A stretch of 64,000 nucleotides of DNA from Microvirga vignae (GTDB taxonomy: Bacteria; Pseudomonadota; Alphaproteobacteria; Rhizobiales; Beijerinckiaceae). The notes below the pieces were generated by a model. The model saw only the letters and a program-made list of their open reading frames with translations, was not told where the DNA came from and ran no database searches. How positions within the stretch are numbered: position 1 is the stretch's first letter; the number at the start of each line of letters is the position of its first letter. The DNA lies in assembly GCF_001017175.1 (NCBI RefSeq), contig NZ_LCYG01000042.1:195155-259154 (forward strand). The letters run 5' to 3'. Below are positions 35,063-44,219 of the stretch, one piece after another. A program made the translations under genes and the position numbers.

Positions 35063-36169
35063 TTAGGACAAAGCCTCCAGCTCCTTCACGATGGCATCGC
35101 CCACGTCCTGCGTGCCGACCGCGTTCGTGCCGGGAGCCGCGATGTCCTTGGTGCGAACACCGGAAGCGAGCACGTTGGCGATGGCCTTCTCCAGGCGATC
35201 CGCCTCGTCGATGAGGCCGAAGGAATAGCGCAAAGCCATGCCGAAGGAGCCGACCATGGCGATCGGGTTGGCAAGGCCCTTGCCCGCGATATCGGGCGCC
35301 GAGCCGTGCACCGGCTCGTAGAGTGCCTTGCGCTTGCCGGTTTTCGGGTCTTCCGCGCCGAGCGAGGCGGAAGGCAGCATGCCGAGCGAGCCGGTGAGCA
35401 TGGCCGCGATGTCGGAGAGGATGTCGCCGAAAAGATTGTCGGTGACGATCACATCGAACTGCTTCGGATTGCGCACCAGCTGCATGGCGCAGTTGTCGGC
35501 GAGCACGTGCTCGAGCTCGACATCCGCATATTCCGCCTTACCGATTCGCGAGACCACCTGGCGCCAGAGTACGCCGGTCTTCATCACGTTCATCTTCTCG
35601 GATGAGGACACCTTGTTCCGCCGCTTCCTGGCGAGGTCGAAAGCGACGCGGGCAATGCGCTCGATTTCACCTGTCGTGTAGACCTGCGTGTCGACGGCGC
35701 GCTGCTGGCCGTTCTCCAGGGTCACCAGCTCCTTCGGCTCGCCGAAATAGACGCCACCGGTGAGCTCGCGCACGATCACGATGTCGAGCCCCTCGACCAC
35801 CTCGCGCTTGAGCGAGGAGGCATCGGCGAGAGCCGGATAGCAGATGGCGGGGCGCAGGTTCGCGAAGAGGCCGAGATCCTTGCGCAGGCGCAGGAGGCCC
35901 GCCTCCGGGCGCACGTCATAAGGCACGCTGTCCCACTTCGGGCCGCCCACCGCGCCGAAAAGTACGGCATCGGCCGCCTGAGCGCGGCCCATGGCTGCTT
36001 CAGAAATGGCCTTGCCATGGGCGTCGTAGGCCGAGCCGCCGACGAGGTCCGTCTCGGTCTCGAAGCCGACACCGCGCTTGCGGAACCAGCCCACGATCTT
36101 CTCGACCTCGCGCATGACCTCGGGGCCGATGCCGTCGCCGGGGAGAAGGAGAAGCTTGTGCGTTGCCAT
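35063..36169 (-). CDS. leuB: 3-isopropylmalate dehydrogenase
   Basis: A 368-residue isocitrate/isopropylmalate-type dehydrogenase. [14 protein letters not shown] and [21 protein letters not shown] mark the LeuB subfamily; the conserved [12 protein letters not shown] and the C-terminal [16 protein letters not shown] carry substrate- and cofactor-binding residues. It oxidises and decarboxylates 3-isopropylmalate in leucine synthesis. ATG 36169 is used, preferred to a 22-residue longer frame. leuD and leuC lie upstream on the same strand, at 40757 and 44282, separated by unrelated genes. Confidence 0.95.
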   Translation of the reverse strand: MATHKLLLLPGDGIGPEVMREVEKIVGWFRKRGVGFETETDLVGGSAYDAHGKAISEAAMGRAQAADAVLFGAVGGPKWDSVPYDVRPEAGLLRLRKDLGLFANLRPAICYPALADASSLKREVVEGLDIVIVRELTGGVYFGEPKELVTLENGQQRAVDTQVYTTGEIERIARVAFDLARKRRNKVSSSEKMNVMKTGVLWRQVVSRIGKAEYADVELEHVLADNCAMQLVRNPKQFDVIVTDNLFGDILSDIAAMLTGSLGMLPSASLGAEDPKTGKRKALYEPVHGSAPDIAGKGLANPIAMVGSFGMALRYSFGLIDEADRLEKAIANVLASGVRTKDIAAPGTNAVGTQDVGDAIVKELEALS

Positions 36170-36282
36170 GGCATGGGTCCCTTGTTGTGCGAAATGGATG
36201 TTGGTTCTTAAAAAGCCGAATGGGCCGCTTGGCAAGCGCTTCCGGCCTTCGCCGTTAGCCGAAGGGCTGCAAGGGAAGGGTA

Positions 36283-37848
36283 CTATCCCTCATCCTGCCG
36301 CCGGTCTCGGGGTGTGCGCACCACGGTCACCGAGCACGGGGCTTCCGCCACCACCTGCGACGAGACGCTGCCGAGATACCGCCGGAGCGCCGAGGAGGCG
36401 CGGGCGCCGAGAACGATGTGATCCACGTTATTGTGGCGTGCGTAATCGATGAGGGCGGCGGCCGGGTCGGTCGCTTCCAGCACGCTGTAGGTGATCCGCT
36501 CCTTCGGGATATCGAGGGTTGCACCCCAGTGCTTGAGCTGGACGAGGCGCTGGACATGGAGGCTGCGCCCCTCCTCGTCCTCCAGAACATCGACGGCGAG
36601 ACGCGAGAGCTTGAGAACGTTCACGCAGGCGACCCGCGCCTCCTTTTCCATGGAGAGGATACGCCCGATCAAACCGCGCTGCGCCTCGACCAGATCCGCA
36701 TTGCCTGGAGAGAGATCGATGGCAACGAGAATGATCGGGGCTCTGGAGAGCTGGCCCACGATATTGGGCGCCTCCAAGGTTCTCGCCTTGCGGGCCTTGA
36801 GCCAGCGGCGAAACGTCTTCATGCCGCTGTCGCGCTCGAGCCGCTCGGCCCGCTCGGTGAGCTTCACCTGATCCGGGTTTTCGAGATCGAGCGCGAGCTG
36901 CGCTGCCGTGGCATAGCGATCGTTCGGATCAACCTCCAGGCAGCGCAGGATGATCTCCTGGAGCCAGGACGGGCAGTCAGGATTTTTGGCGCGCGGTGGC
37001 ACCGGATCGCGCCACAGGCGGCGGCGGATCTGGCCTCCCTTCGGCGTGCCGAAGGGGCGCTCGCCGGTGACGAAGAAATAAAGCATCACGCCGAGCGCAA
37101 AGAGATCGCTGCGCGGATCGGCGCGATCCTCCAGCACCTGTTCGGGCGCCATGTAGGGCGTGGTGCCGAAGGGCTCGCGGAATTCCTCTGCCAGGAGATC
37201 GGGCAATTGCTCATGCCGCGCGAAGCCGAAATCGATGAGCACGGCCTCGCCGGTTTCGCGGAACATGATGTTGCTCGGCTTCACGTCGAGATGAATGACC
37301 TTCTGGAGATGGAGGTCGTGCAGCGCGCGGGCCACTTTCGCGCCGATCTCCACGACCTCGCGCCAGGGCAACGGCACATCGGAGAGACGAGCCTTCAGCG
37401 ACTGACCCTGGATGCGCTCCATGACGATATAGGCCTGCGGGTCGAGGGGGCCTGCCGCGACGAAGCGGGGCACGTGCCGGCCGCTCAAGCGCGGCATGAT
37501 CATCTGCTCGGTCTCGAAGCAGACGATGGGGATCGGATCGTCGCTGTCGATGAGCATCGGGAATTTCATCACGAGAGCCTCGGACCCAAAAGTGGATTCC
37601 ACCTTTGGGCTCAATCCGATGCTCCCCTTTTCAAGTGGCGCTTTGCTTTGAGCGGGAAACCGGGGCCATTTTTCACTGCCGTGGCCCTTCGGCTCGCTGA
37701 CGCGGGCCTCCGGTTCCGCACGAGGCGCGGGCGGCGTCGGGTCGCCTTCGCGCTCCACCGACCAGATCTGGGCCATGCCCCCAGTGCTCAAATGCTCATG
37801 AAGCGTGAACCCGTCGATCTCCATGCCGGGCTCGAGGCGAAGGCGCAT
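36283..37848 (-). CDS. Serine/threonine protein kinase fused to a universal stress protein domain
   Basis: A 521-residue cytoplasmic fusion. The kinase part (about residues 10-330) keeps the glycine loop ([10 protein letters not shown]), the ATP lysine (K95 in ALVMKF), the catalytic HLDVKPSN (D188), DFG (D206) and APE motifs. The C-terminal part (about 365-515) is a UspA-like ATP-binding domain ending in [15 protein letters not shown]. An insertion of about 35 residues between kinase strands beta2 and beta3 (residues 56-92) is encoded by a palindromic repeat. The stop lies 113 bases from leuB; a phosphoesterase gene precedes it by 2 bases, so kinase and phosphatase may work as a pair. Confidence 0.85.
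   Translation of the reverse strand: MRLRLEPGMEIDGFTLHEHLSTGGMAQIWSVEREGDPTPPAPRAEPEARVSEPKGHGSEKWPRFPAQSKAPLEKGSIGLSPKVESTFGSEALVMKFPMLIDSDDPIPIVCFETEQMIMPRLSGRHVPRFVAAGPLDPQAYIVMERIQGQSLKARLSDVPLPWREVVEIGAKVARALHDLHLQKVIHLDVKPSNIMFRETGEAVLIDFGFARHEQLPDLLAEEFREPFGTTPYMAPEQVLEDRADPRSDLFALGVMLYFFVTGERPFGTPKGGQIRRRLWRDPVPPRAKNPDCPSWLQEIILRCLEVDPNDRYATAAQLALDLENPDQVKLTERAERLERDSGMKTFRRWLKARKARTLEAPNIVGQLSRAPIILVAIDLSPGNADLVEAQRGLIGRILSMEKEARVACVNVLKLSRLAVDVLEDEEGRSLHVQRLVQLKHWGATLDIPKERITYSVLEATDPAAALIDYARHNNVDHIVLGARASSALRRYLGSVSSQVVAEAPCSVTVVRTPRDRRQDEG
37574..37685. repeat. CTAG-type palindromic element inside a coding region (copy A2)
   Basis: About 112 bases matching the elements at 34875, 38660 and 41500 (core CGGACCCAAAAGTGGATTCC, then CAATCCGATGCTCC, then CGGGAAACCGGGGCCA), but without clean CTAG ends. 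It is read in frame in the kinase-USP gene, encoding about residues 56-92. No stop codon results in that frame. Confidence 0.85.
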
Positions 37849-37850
37849 GC

Positions 37851-38591
37851 TCAGCGACCTTCCTCAAGGCGCTGGGCGAGCTTTTCGGGAAGACCCGCTT
37901 CCCGCACCTTTCGCGCTGCCGTCGCATTGTCGTAGGGCACGCGGAAATAACGCAGGCTCTGGCGCGCCGTGTCGAACACCGCATAGTTCGCCGCCGGGAT
38001 TCCATCACGCGGCTGGCCCACGGCGCCGACGACCGCGAGCCATGAGCGCGTGGCAAGCAGGGGAATCTCGTTGTCCGCAACGGGCGAGAAGGAGCCGACC
38101 TTCGCCGTGGTGCTCATGTGATAGAGCATCGGCACGTGAACATGCCCGCAGAAGGTGATGTGAGCCTCGACCCGGCTGAAATGCCGTGCCGCCTCCAACG
38201 TATCGGTGATGTAGTGCCAGCTCCGCGGCGCATAGCCATTGGCATGGACGTAGAGAACATTTCCCTCCTCATGGATCAGAGGGAGATCGGCCAGGAAGGC
38301 GCGCTGCTCCATGCCGAGCTGACCTCGGGTCCAGCGGATCGATTCCCGGGCGAGGATGTTCATATCCTCGTCGGCCCCGTCGATAGCGGCGTCGTGATTG
38401 CCGAGGAGTGCGACAGCGCCCTGATCCACGAGCGTCCTGACGGTATCGACGACCCAGGCGGGATCGGCGCCATAGCCGACATAATCGCCGAGAAGAATGA
38501 ATCGGTCGACGGAGAGCGAGCGCGCATGCGCCAGGCAGGCCGAAAACGCCTCGCGATTGCCGTGAATGTCAGTCAGGAGCGCAATGAGCAT
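37851..38591 (-). CDS. Metallophosphoesterase (calcineurin-like), partner of the kinase-USP protein
   Basis: A 246-residue protein with all motifs of the calcineurin-like superfamily: LTDIHGN (D8, H10), GDYVGYG, GNHDA, VHANG and FCGHVHVPM. Its stop is 2 bases from the kinase-USP start, so the two are co-expressed and probably functionally linked, for example phosphorylation and dephosphorylation of the same protein. The substrate could also be a small nucleotide. ATG 38591 is the only sensible start. Confidence 0.85.
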   Translation of the reverse strand: MLIALLTDIHGNREAFSACLAHARSLSVDRFILLGDYVGYGADPAWVVDTVRTLVDQGAVALLGNHDAAIDGADEDMNILARESIRWTRGQLGMEQRAFLADLPLIHEEGNVLYVHANGYAPRSWHYITDTLEAARHFSRVEAHITFCGHVHVPMLYHMSTTAKVGSFSPVADNEIPLLATRSWLAVVGAVGQPRDGIPAANYAVFDTARQSLRYFRVPYDNATAARKVREAGLPEKLAQRLEEGR

Positions 38592-38659
38592 GGGCGCACT
38601 AAACTCCCAACATTGCCTTACCGCAACCTAGCCAATGGGCGGCTGCGAGAGCTTATTGC

Positions 38660-38774
38660 CTAGAGCATGGACCCAAAAGTGGATTCCATTTTTGGGATCG
38701 ATCCGATGTTTCCTTTCAAAAGGCGCATCGTTTGTTGCGGAAAACCGGATCCACTTTTCCGCACGATGCGCTAG
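38660..38774. repeat. CTAG-ended palindromic element (copy A3)
   Basis: A 115-base element with CTAG at both ends. It contains GGACCCAAAAGTGGATTCC, GATCGATCCGATG and a second hairpin ending CCGCACGATGCGCTAG. The right-hand CTAG supplies the TAG stop of the LysE-type gene that enters from the other side. Confidence 0.9.
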
Positions 38775-39394
38775 GCGGGCCGCCTCGTGAGCAAGAGAGC
38801 GACCCCGAACCCGATCATCGTCATGCCGGACAGCTTGTTCAACCAGCCAAATATATTCCGGTTGCGGGACAGACGGTTCAGGCGGTGGCCGAGCACTGCA
38901 TAGAGAAAGACGGCAATCACTTCGAGCGCGAGGAACACAGCACCCACGATGGCGAAGCTCAGCCAATACGCGCCGGGCTCGATGAATTGCGGCAGGAAGG
39001 CCGTGAAGATCAGGATCGCTTTGGGATTGCCGATAGCGGTCCAGAACTCCTGCAGCGCCAGCGCCTTGAGGGGCCGCCGGTTGCCGGATGTCAGGGGCGT
39101 CTCGATAGCGGCACTGCCTCTCAGGATCTTGATGCCGAGCCAGATCAGATAGGCCGCACCCGCCCATTTCAGGATCGTGAACGCCATCTCGGAAGCTGCC
39201 AGCACGGCTCCGACGCCAAGCGCCGTCAGCGCGATCATGAAGGCGAAAGCCACAAGGCGGCCCGCCGAGGCCATCACGGCGGTGCGGATCCCATCCTGCA
39301 ATCCATATGTCAGGGACAGCAGGTTGTTGGGCCCGAACGCCATGTTGAGCGCGAAGCACCCGGGCACGAAGAGAAGCAGGACGCTCCAGGACAC
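38771..39394 (-). CDS. LysE/RhtB-family amino acid exporter
   Basis: A 207-residue protein with about six membrane segments. FALNMAFGPNNLLSLTYG and IGNPKAILIFTAFLPQFIEPG are the family motifs, although PGP is changed to GPN here. Substrate unknown. It ends at TAG 38771-38773, a stop provided by a palindromic element. ATG 39394 is the start; the mltB-like gene ends 6 bases upstream. Confidence 0.8.
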   Translation of the reverse strand: MSWSVLLLFVPGCFALNMAFGPNNLLSLTYGLQDGIRTAVMASAGRLVAFAFMIALTALGVGAVLAASEMAFTILKWAGAAYLIWLGIKILRGSAAIETPLTSGNRRPLKALALQEFWTAIGNPKAILIFTAFLPQFIEPGAYWLSFAIVGAVFLALEVIAVFLYAVLGHRLNRLSRNRNIFGWLNKLSGMTMIGFGVALLLTRRPA

Positions 39395-39400
39395 GGCCGT

Positions 39401-40591
39401 TTACCCCCGCAGCGCTTCCAGCACCTTGCCGCCGGGGCGGCCGCGCGGTTCAAGTCCGATGCGGCGCTCCACGTCCTTGATGGCCTCGCGGGTCTTGGCG
39501 CCTATCTTGCCGTCCGGCTCGCCGACATCGTAGCCGCGTGCGGTGAGAAGCTGCTGCAGCTCGCGACGCTGGGCGCGGGAGAGTGGAGGATCGTCCGTAG
39601 GCCAGGCGGTCCGGATGCCGGGCAGACCTTTCATGCGGTCGCCGAGCAGCGCGATGGCAAGACCATAGGACTCGGCGGCGTTGTAGGAATAGACCGCGTC
39701 GAAGTTCTTGGTGACGAGGAAGGCCGGGCCGTTCACGCCGGCCGGAATGATGATGCCGGCCTGGTAATTGCCCTGCACCGGCTTGCCGTCCATGCGGGTC
39801 ACGCCCATGGCGGCCCAGGACGACACAGGACGCTTGTTCTTGCGACCGGCCAGGCTCGCATTGAAGTTCTGCGGCAGACGCACCTCGTAGCCCCAGGGCA
39901 GGCCGTTCACCCAGCCCGCCTTCTTGAGGAAGTTCGCCGTCGAGTGCACCGCATCCGGCACGGAGGCCATGATGTCGCGACGCCCGTCGCCATCACCATC
40001 GACGGCAAGACGCTGGAAGGTCGAGGGCATGAACTGCGTGTGACCGAAGGCGCCAGCCCAGGAGCCGCGCAAGTTGGCCGGGTTGATGTCCCCGTCCTGC
40101 ACGATCTTGAGGGTCGCCATCAGCTCGCCCTTGAAATACTCGTTGCGGCGTGGCGCGTAGCAGACAAGCGTGGAGAGCGACTGCACCAGAGGCCGCCCCC
40201 CGATATCCTTGCCGAAATTGGATTCCACGCCCCACACGCCGGCAATCGCATAGCGGTCGACGCCGAAGCGTGCCTCGGCGGATGCGAGAGCCTGCCCCCA
40301 TTGACGCATGGCGGCCTTGCCGTCCTGCACGCGCTCGTCATCCACCAGCGCCGCGAGATAGTCCCAGATCGGGGTCTTGAACTCCGGCTGGTTCTTCATG
40401 AGGTCGAGGATCGTCAGATCCGGCTCCACATCGCGGGTGGCGATGTCGAAGGCCTGGCCGGAGATGCCCTTGCCGGCGGCTTGGCCGCGCAAGGAGGACA
40501 GGCACGAGCGGAAATCCGCCTGGGCGAAGGCTGAAGGAGCGGCGTTCAGAGAGAGGATGCCGAGGAGTGCGGGAACAAGGATGCGTTTCAT
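39401..40591 (-). CDS. Lytic murein transglycosylase (MltB family) with peptidoglycan-binding domain
   Basis: A 396-residue protein: signal peptide ending near PSAFAQA, then an MltB-type transglycosylase domain with catalytic E123 in GVWGVESNFG and the characteristic ANLRGSWAGAFGHTQFMPSTF, then a C-terminal PG_binding_1 domain (about residues 340-395, LQQLLTARGYDVGEPDGKIG). It cuts the glycan strand of peptidoglycan in the periplasm, forming 1,6-anhydro ends. ATG 40591 is used; the longer frame runs into a palindromic repeat. Confidence 0.9.
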   Translation of the reverse strand: MKRILVPALLGILSLNAAPSAFAQADFRSCLSSLRGQAAGKGISGQAFDIATRDVEPDLTILDLMKNQPEFKTPIWDYLAALVDDERVQDGKAAMRQWGQALASAEARFGVDRYAIAGVWGVESNFGKDIGGRPLVQSLSTLVCYAPRRNEYFKGELMATLKIVQDGDINPANLRGSWAGAFGHTQFMPSTFQRLAVDGDGDGRRDIMASVPDAVHSTANFLKKAGWVNGLPWGYEVRLPQNFNASLAGRKNKRPVSSWAAMGVTRMDGKPVQGNYQAGIIIPAGVNGPAFLVTKNFDAVYSYNAAESYGLAIALLGDRMKGLPGIRTAWPTDDPPLSRAQRRELQQLLTARGYDVGEPDGKIGAKTREAIKDVERRIGLEPRGRPGGKVLEALRG

Positions 40592-40648
40592 GCCCGCGAC
40601 CTTGCAGGCAATTTGGTTAATCTTATGGAAACGGGGCAGCACTCGACC

Positions 40649-40735
40649 GTCATGCCCGCACGTCTTGCGGGCATCCACGTCTTATTGATGCGACCTTTCT
40701 AGGACGTGGATGGCCGGGGCAAGCTCGGCCATGAC
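40649..40735. repeat. GTCAT...ATGAC palindromic element (copy 5)
   Basis: An 87-base element with GTCATGCCCGC...GCGGGCATCCACGTC in the first half and GACGTGG...GGCCATGAC in the second. It separates the transglycosylase gene from leuD, both on the minus strand. Confidence 0.75.
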
Positions 40736-40756
40736 GATGCGTGAATTAAATAACGC

Positions 40757-41359
40757 TTAAGCCCAAGCGCGTTCGGAGAGCTTCTTCTCGAAGCTGTCGA
40801 TGGCGGAGGCCTTCTCAAGCGTCAGGCCGATGCCGTCGAGACCGTTGAGCATGCAGTGCTTCTTGAACGGGTCGATGTCGAAGGTGATCTTGCCGCCGTC
40901 GGGGCCACGGATCTCCTGGTTTTCCAGATCGATGGTCAGCGTGGCGTTGGCGCCGCGGCTCGCATCATCGAAGAGCTTTTCCAGGTCCTCAGGGCTCACC
41001 TTGATCGGCAGAATGCCGTTCTGGAAGCAGTTGTTATAGAAGATGTCGGCGAAGCTCGTGGAGATCACGCAGCGGATGCCGAAATCCAGCAGTGCCCAGG
41101 GAGCATGCTCACGGGACGAGCCGCAGCCGAAATTGTCACCGGCAATCAGGATCTTGGCGTTGCGATAAGCGGGCTGGTTCAACACGAAATCCGGGTTCTC
41201 CGAACCGTCCTCGCGATAGCGCATCTCGGAAAACAGACCCTTGCCGAGCCCTGTGCGCTTGATGGTCTTCAGGTACTGCTTGGGGATGATCATATCGGTG
41301 TCGATATTGATGATCCGCAGCGGCGCCGCGACGCTTTCCAGCACAGTGAACTTGTCCAT
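40757..41359 (-). CDS. leuD: 3-isopropylmalate dehydratase small subunit
   Basis: A 200-residue swivel-domain subunit. [20 protein letters not shown] and [20 protein letters not shown] are its hallmarks. LeuD pairs with LeuC (44282) to isomerise 2-isopropylmalate in leucine synthesis. ATG 41359 is used; nine residues upstream in the same frame do not match the family. Between leuD and leuC lie a metallopeptidase, two small proteins and a glycosyltransferase, so the leucine genes are scattered, as is usual in this group. Confidence 0.95.
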   Translation of the reverse strand: MDKFTVLESVAAPLRIINIDTDMIIPKQYLKTIKRTGLGKGLFSEMRYREDGSENPDFVLNQPAYRNAKILIAGDNFGCGSSREHAPWALLDFGIRCVISTSFADIFYNNCFQNGILPIKVSPEDLEKLFDDASRGANATLTIDLENQEIRGPDGGKITFDIDPFKKHCMLNGLDGIGLTLEKASAIDSFEKKLSERAWA

Positions 41360-41499
41360 GGTCTCAAAACTTCCTTCAGGCGGCATAGGGCCATCGTGAA
41401 GTGCCTCATATCAAAGGCTTCCCGAAAGGACTAGCCTCACGTTGGTCGCGCCCGGCAAGATTTTTTCGTCTGCCAAGCTCTTCGCGCAACCTTATGAGG

Positions 41500-41603
41500 C
41501 TAGAGCATCGGACCCAAAAGTGGAATCCAATCCGATGCTCCTATTTCAACAGCGCATCGTTGGGCGCGGAAAACCGGGTCCACTTTTCTGCACGATGCGC
41601 TAG
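41500..41603. repeat. CTAG-ended palindromic element (copy A4)
   Basis: A 104-base element with CTAG ends. It lacks the second arm of the first hairpin (CCACTTTTGGG) present in the other copies, so it is about 12 bases shorter. The right-hand CTAG (41600-41603) gives the TAG stop of the metallopeptidase gene. Confidence 0.9.
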
Positions 41604-42007
41604 AAGGCCGCCGCCTCGATGGCCTTCATGTCGTCGTCCGAGAGGCCGAAATGATGGCCGATCTCGTGCACCAGCACATGGGTGACGAGAGCGCCCAGGC
41701 TCTCCTCGTGCTCGGCCCAGTAGTCGAGGATCGGGCGGCGATAGAGCCAGACCATGTTGGGGAACTGGCCCGTCTGCATCGTCGCGCCGCCTTGCGCGAG
41801 ACCGATGCCGCGAAAGAGGCCGAGGAGGTCGAAAGGCGTCTCGCAGCCCATGGCCTCCATGGTCTCGTCATCGGGAAAATCCTCGACGCGGATGACGACG
41901 CCCTCGCAGAGCGCGCGGAACTCCTCCGGGAGGCGCGCGTATGCCGCTTCCGCGAGCACTTCGAAATCCCCAAGAGAGGGAGCGTGGAGATGGGCCCAGT
42001 CGGTCAT
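41600..42007 (-). CDS. Small zincin-like metallopeptidase (COG3824 type)
   Basis: A 135-residue protein with a zinc-protease motif VLVHEIGHHFGLSDDDM: ligands H114 and H118, catalytic E115, and an aspartate as likely third ligand. The family is compact, cytosolic and of unknown biological role. ATG 42007 is used; a longer frame adds 46 residues with no match to the family. The stop TAG at 41600-41602 is part of a palindromic element. Confidence 0.8.
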   Translation of the reverse strand: MTDWAHLHAPSLGDFEVLAEAAYARLPEEFRALCEGVVIRVEDFPDDETMEAMGCETPFDLLGLFRGIGLAQGGATMQTGQFPNMVWLYRRPILDYWAEHEESLGALVTHVLVHEIGHHFGLSDDDMKAIEAAAF

Positions 42008-42011
42008 AGGC

Positions 42012-42275
42012 TCAGAGGATGCCAAGCTGAACCAGAAGCCACAAGCCGAGAACGACAACGCCAACCAGCGACAGCCCTCGCCCGATGCGGCGCCCCCAAA
42101 GCTCGACAGGGTCCGTGCTGCCGTCCTCGGCAGCCCCCACCGCATCGCGGCCGCTGAAATGATCCTGCGCCTGTCGGCTCATGCGCGCGAGCGCGGAGGA
42201 GCCGAGAGATTCGGAGTCGCGCCGCACACGCTCCAGTGCCTCGCGGGCTTCGCGTTCGCGCTCCTGCTCGTTCAT
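42012..42275 (-). CDS. Small membrane protein of unknown function
   Basis: An 87-residue protein: a charged N-terminal half with repeated Glu/Arg (EREREAREALERVRRD) likely to be helical, then a single C-terminal membrane segment (LSLVGVVVLGLWLLVQLGIL). No family is recognised. It lies 4 bases upstream of the metallopeptidase start on the same strand and is probably co-transcribed with it. Confidence 0.55.
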   Translation of the reverse strand: MNEQEREREAREALERVRRDSESLGSSALARMSRQAQDHFSGRDAVGAAEDGSTDPVELWGRRIGRGLSLVGVVVLGLWLLVQLGIL

Positions 42276-42399
42276 GAAGGGCTCCTCAAGGATTTAAGAT
42301 TTCCGCAACCATAAGCGCCATTGGGGCTTAAATCCAACGGAACGCCTCGCGGCCTATGCCGTTGATACCCCCGAATAGGCAACTCGAAGTGAGGCTTCA

Positions 42400-42693
42400 A
42401 TGCGTAAGATTCTGGGTATCCTGGCATTCGCCGGGCTGGCCGCTTTCGGCTCCGCGACGGCGTCGGCCCAAGGCGTCGGTGTGCATGTCGGCCCGTCCGG
42501 CGTTCATCTGACGCAGGATCGTCCCGCTTATCGTGAGCGTATGGTCGAGCGCCGTGTGGTTCGCCCGGCTCGCACGCGCACCGTGTGCCGCACGGAATAT
42601 CGTGAACGTGTGCGCCCGAGCGGCGTCGTGGTGCGACGCCCGGTGGAGATCTGCCGCCAGGTGGTGGGTAGCCGCCGGGTCTACGTGGACTAA
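42400..42693 (+). CDS. Small secreted basic protein of unknown function
   Basis: A 97-residue protein with a clear signal peptide ending in ATASAQG, then a short motif GVHVGPSGVHLT and a mature part rich in Arg and Val (RERMVERRVVRPART, RPSGVVVRRPVEICRQVV). Cysteines in TVCRTEY and EICRQV could pair. Similar arginine-rich exported proteins are common in Methylobacteriaceae, without a known role. A terminator hairpin follows. Confidence 0.6.
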   Translation: MRKILGILAFAGLAAFGSATASAQGVGVHVGPSGVHLTQDRPAYRERMVERRVVRPARTRTVCRTEYRERVRPSGVVVRRPVEICRQVVGSRRVYVD

Positions 42694-42715
42694 GCGCTTC
42701 AAGTATTCAGGCGTG

Positions 42716-42752
42716 AAAGGCGGCGGTTCGTAGGAGCCGCCGCCTTTGCATT
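42716..42752 (+). terminator. Terminator between convergent genes
   Basis: An 11-bp stem AAAGGCGGCGG/CCGCCGCCTTT (42716-42726 with 42737-42747) closes a 10-base loop and is followed by GCATTTGT. It ends the secreted protein gene and, read backwards, may also serve the glycosyltransferase gene at 42764. Confidence 0.75.
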
Positions 42753-42763
42753 TGTCGCCTCCG

Positions 42764-44200
42764 CTATGAAGCCGGAGGGGTCAATTCATAGACCACATAT
42801 CCGCGGGCTGCAGGCTCGCGCACAGGCTTCAATCCCCACCCGTGGCGCTGCAGGTCATGGGCCAGATCGCCCCAGAATTCATCGTTGAGAATGACCGCAT
42901 GAGTCACGCGGTTGCGTTGGGCGATCTCGTGCACGGCAACATGCCGCTCCTGCGCGCGGCTCGGCAATGTCCAGCGGCGATGATCCTCGATCGAGCTCGG
43001 CGTCTTGAGCCCGACGATATCGAACAGGGTAAAGGGCGTAGCCCAGGCGAAATAACCGGCATCGTGAATGAGAATGCGGGCGTCATTGGGCAGATGCTCC
43101 CTGGACCATCGCGCAGCCTCGTCCAGCTCCGCCGTGAACCGCCGTCCGCCCACCACGTGCGGCCACGTATTGAAGCCGATGACGATATAGACTGCGGCCA
43201 GCGCGCCAAAAGCCCATCTCATGACCCTGCTGTCCCGCGTGGCGATGCCCCAGCCGAGCAGGCCGATCGGCAGGAGCGGATAGCAATAGCGATAGAAGTT
43301 ATGAAACAGGCCTCCTGGAAAGGTCACGGCGAACATGAGGAGGATGACCGCCAACGAGAGCAGCACCGGAACGCCCATGGACATACGCCTGAGGAACACC
43401 AGCGCCAGCAGAAACGCTCCGACACCGGACTGAACCGTGAAGATGAGCGCGATCTTGAGCTTGAACCAGAACGGATAGAGCTCTTCCGCGAAAAAGGCGC
43501 GCTTGGCCGATGCCGTCAGCGGCGTCACGGATCCGGTTGCGATCCATGACCAGAGCAGCCAGGGCGCGGCCGCAAGAGCGGCAAGCGCGAAATCGACGGC
43601 GATGCGATCCATCGTGTGTCGTTGTTTCCAGGCGCGCCACACCAGGAGCGTGCCGGCCAGAACAGCGAGTTCCGGCCGAATGAACGGCATCAGGCCGCAG
43701 AGAAGCGGCAGGAGAAAGCGTGAGCCGGAGAGGGCCAGCACCAGCGCCCACGTGACGACTGCCATCGCAAGCCCGGTCTCGAGTCCGTTGAACAGGTGGT
43801 AGGGCACATGGGCGGCCAACAGGCCGAGCGCGACAAGTCCTGCCGCAATCCGGCGCGACGGCTGCACCCAGAAGGCCAGACGGGCGAGGCCCACCCCGTA
43901 GAGAATGGCGGCCGCGAGATTGAGGAGATAGCTGGCGAGCGGCAGATCGAGGATCAGCCCCAACCCGGCAACGAGGGCGAGATGCACCGGGCTCGTTGCG
44001 CCCACGAGGGCCGGAACGCCAAAGCCCCGGTCAGCGCCTTCGAGTAGGACCCGCGCATTGTGGAGCGTGATGTAGGCATCATCGAGCGGAAAGGCGATGG
44101 GCCAGCAGAGGACGAGCCCCACGAGGCCGGCGACCGCGACCAGTGCCGCGACGGCCCATTCGAATGTCCGGTGCCCCTGCACGTTCTTCGCGCCGCCCAC
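42764..44200 (-). CDS. Polytopic membrane protein, GT-C glycosyltransferase-like
   Basis: A 478-residue protein with about ten membrane segments and a C-terminal soluble part (about residues 380-475). FPLDDAYITLHNARVLLEG at the start of the first periplasmic loop carries the acidic pair of the GT-C fold, as in ArnT or DolP-Man dependent transferases. It likely moves a sugar from a polyprenyl carrier at the inner membrane, but substrate and acceptor are unknown. No signal peptide. Confidence 0.65.
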   Translation of the reverse strand: MGGAKNVQGHRTFEWAVAALVAVAGLVGLVLCWPIAFPLDDAYITLHNARVLLEGADRGFGVPALVGATSPVHLALVAGLGLILDLPLASYLLNLAAAILYGVGLARLAFWVQPSRRIAAGLVALGLLAAHVPYHLFNGLETGLAMAVVTWALVLALSGSRFLLPLLCGLMPFIRPELAVLAGTLLVWRAWKQRHTMDRIAVDFALAALAAAPWLLWSWIATGSVTPLTASAKRAFFAEELYPFWFKLKIALIFTVQSGVGAFLLALVFLRRMSMGVPVLLSLAVILLMFAVTFPGGLFHNFYRYCYPLLPIGLLGWGIATRDSRVMRWAFGALAAVYIVIGFNTWPHVVGGRRFTAELDEAARWSREHLPNDARILIHDAGYFAWATPFTLFDIVGLKTPSSIEDHRRWTLPSRAQERHVAVHEIAQRNRVTHAVILNDEFWGDLAHDLQRHGWGLKPVREPAARGYVVYELTPPAS

Positions 44201-44219
44201 GACGACGCCCCTCGTTCAA

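Noticed and set aside
36418..37935. A 505-codon open frame on the plus strand
   Set aside because: It is antisense to the kinase-USP gene, which has clear kinase and USP motifs.
34875..41603. The CTAG repeats as a CRISPR array or tRNA-like sequences
   Set aside because: The copies are kilobases apart, have no regular spacers and no cas genes nearby, and none folds as a cloverleaf.
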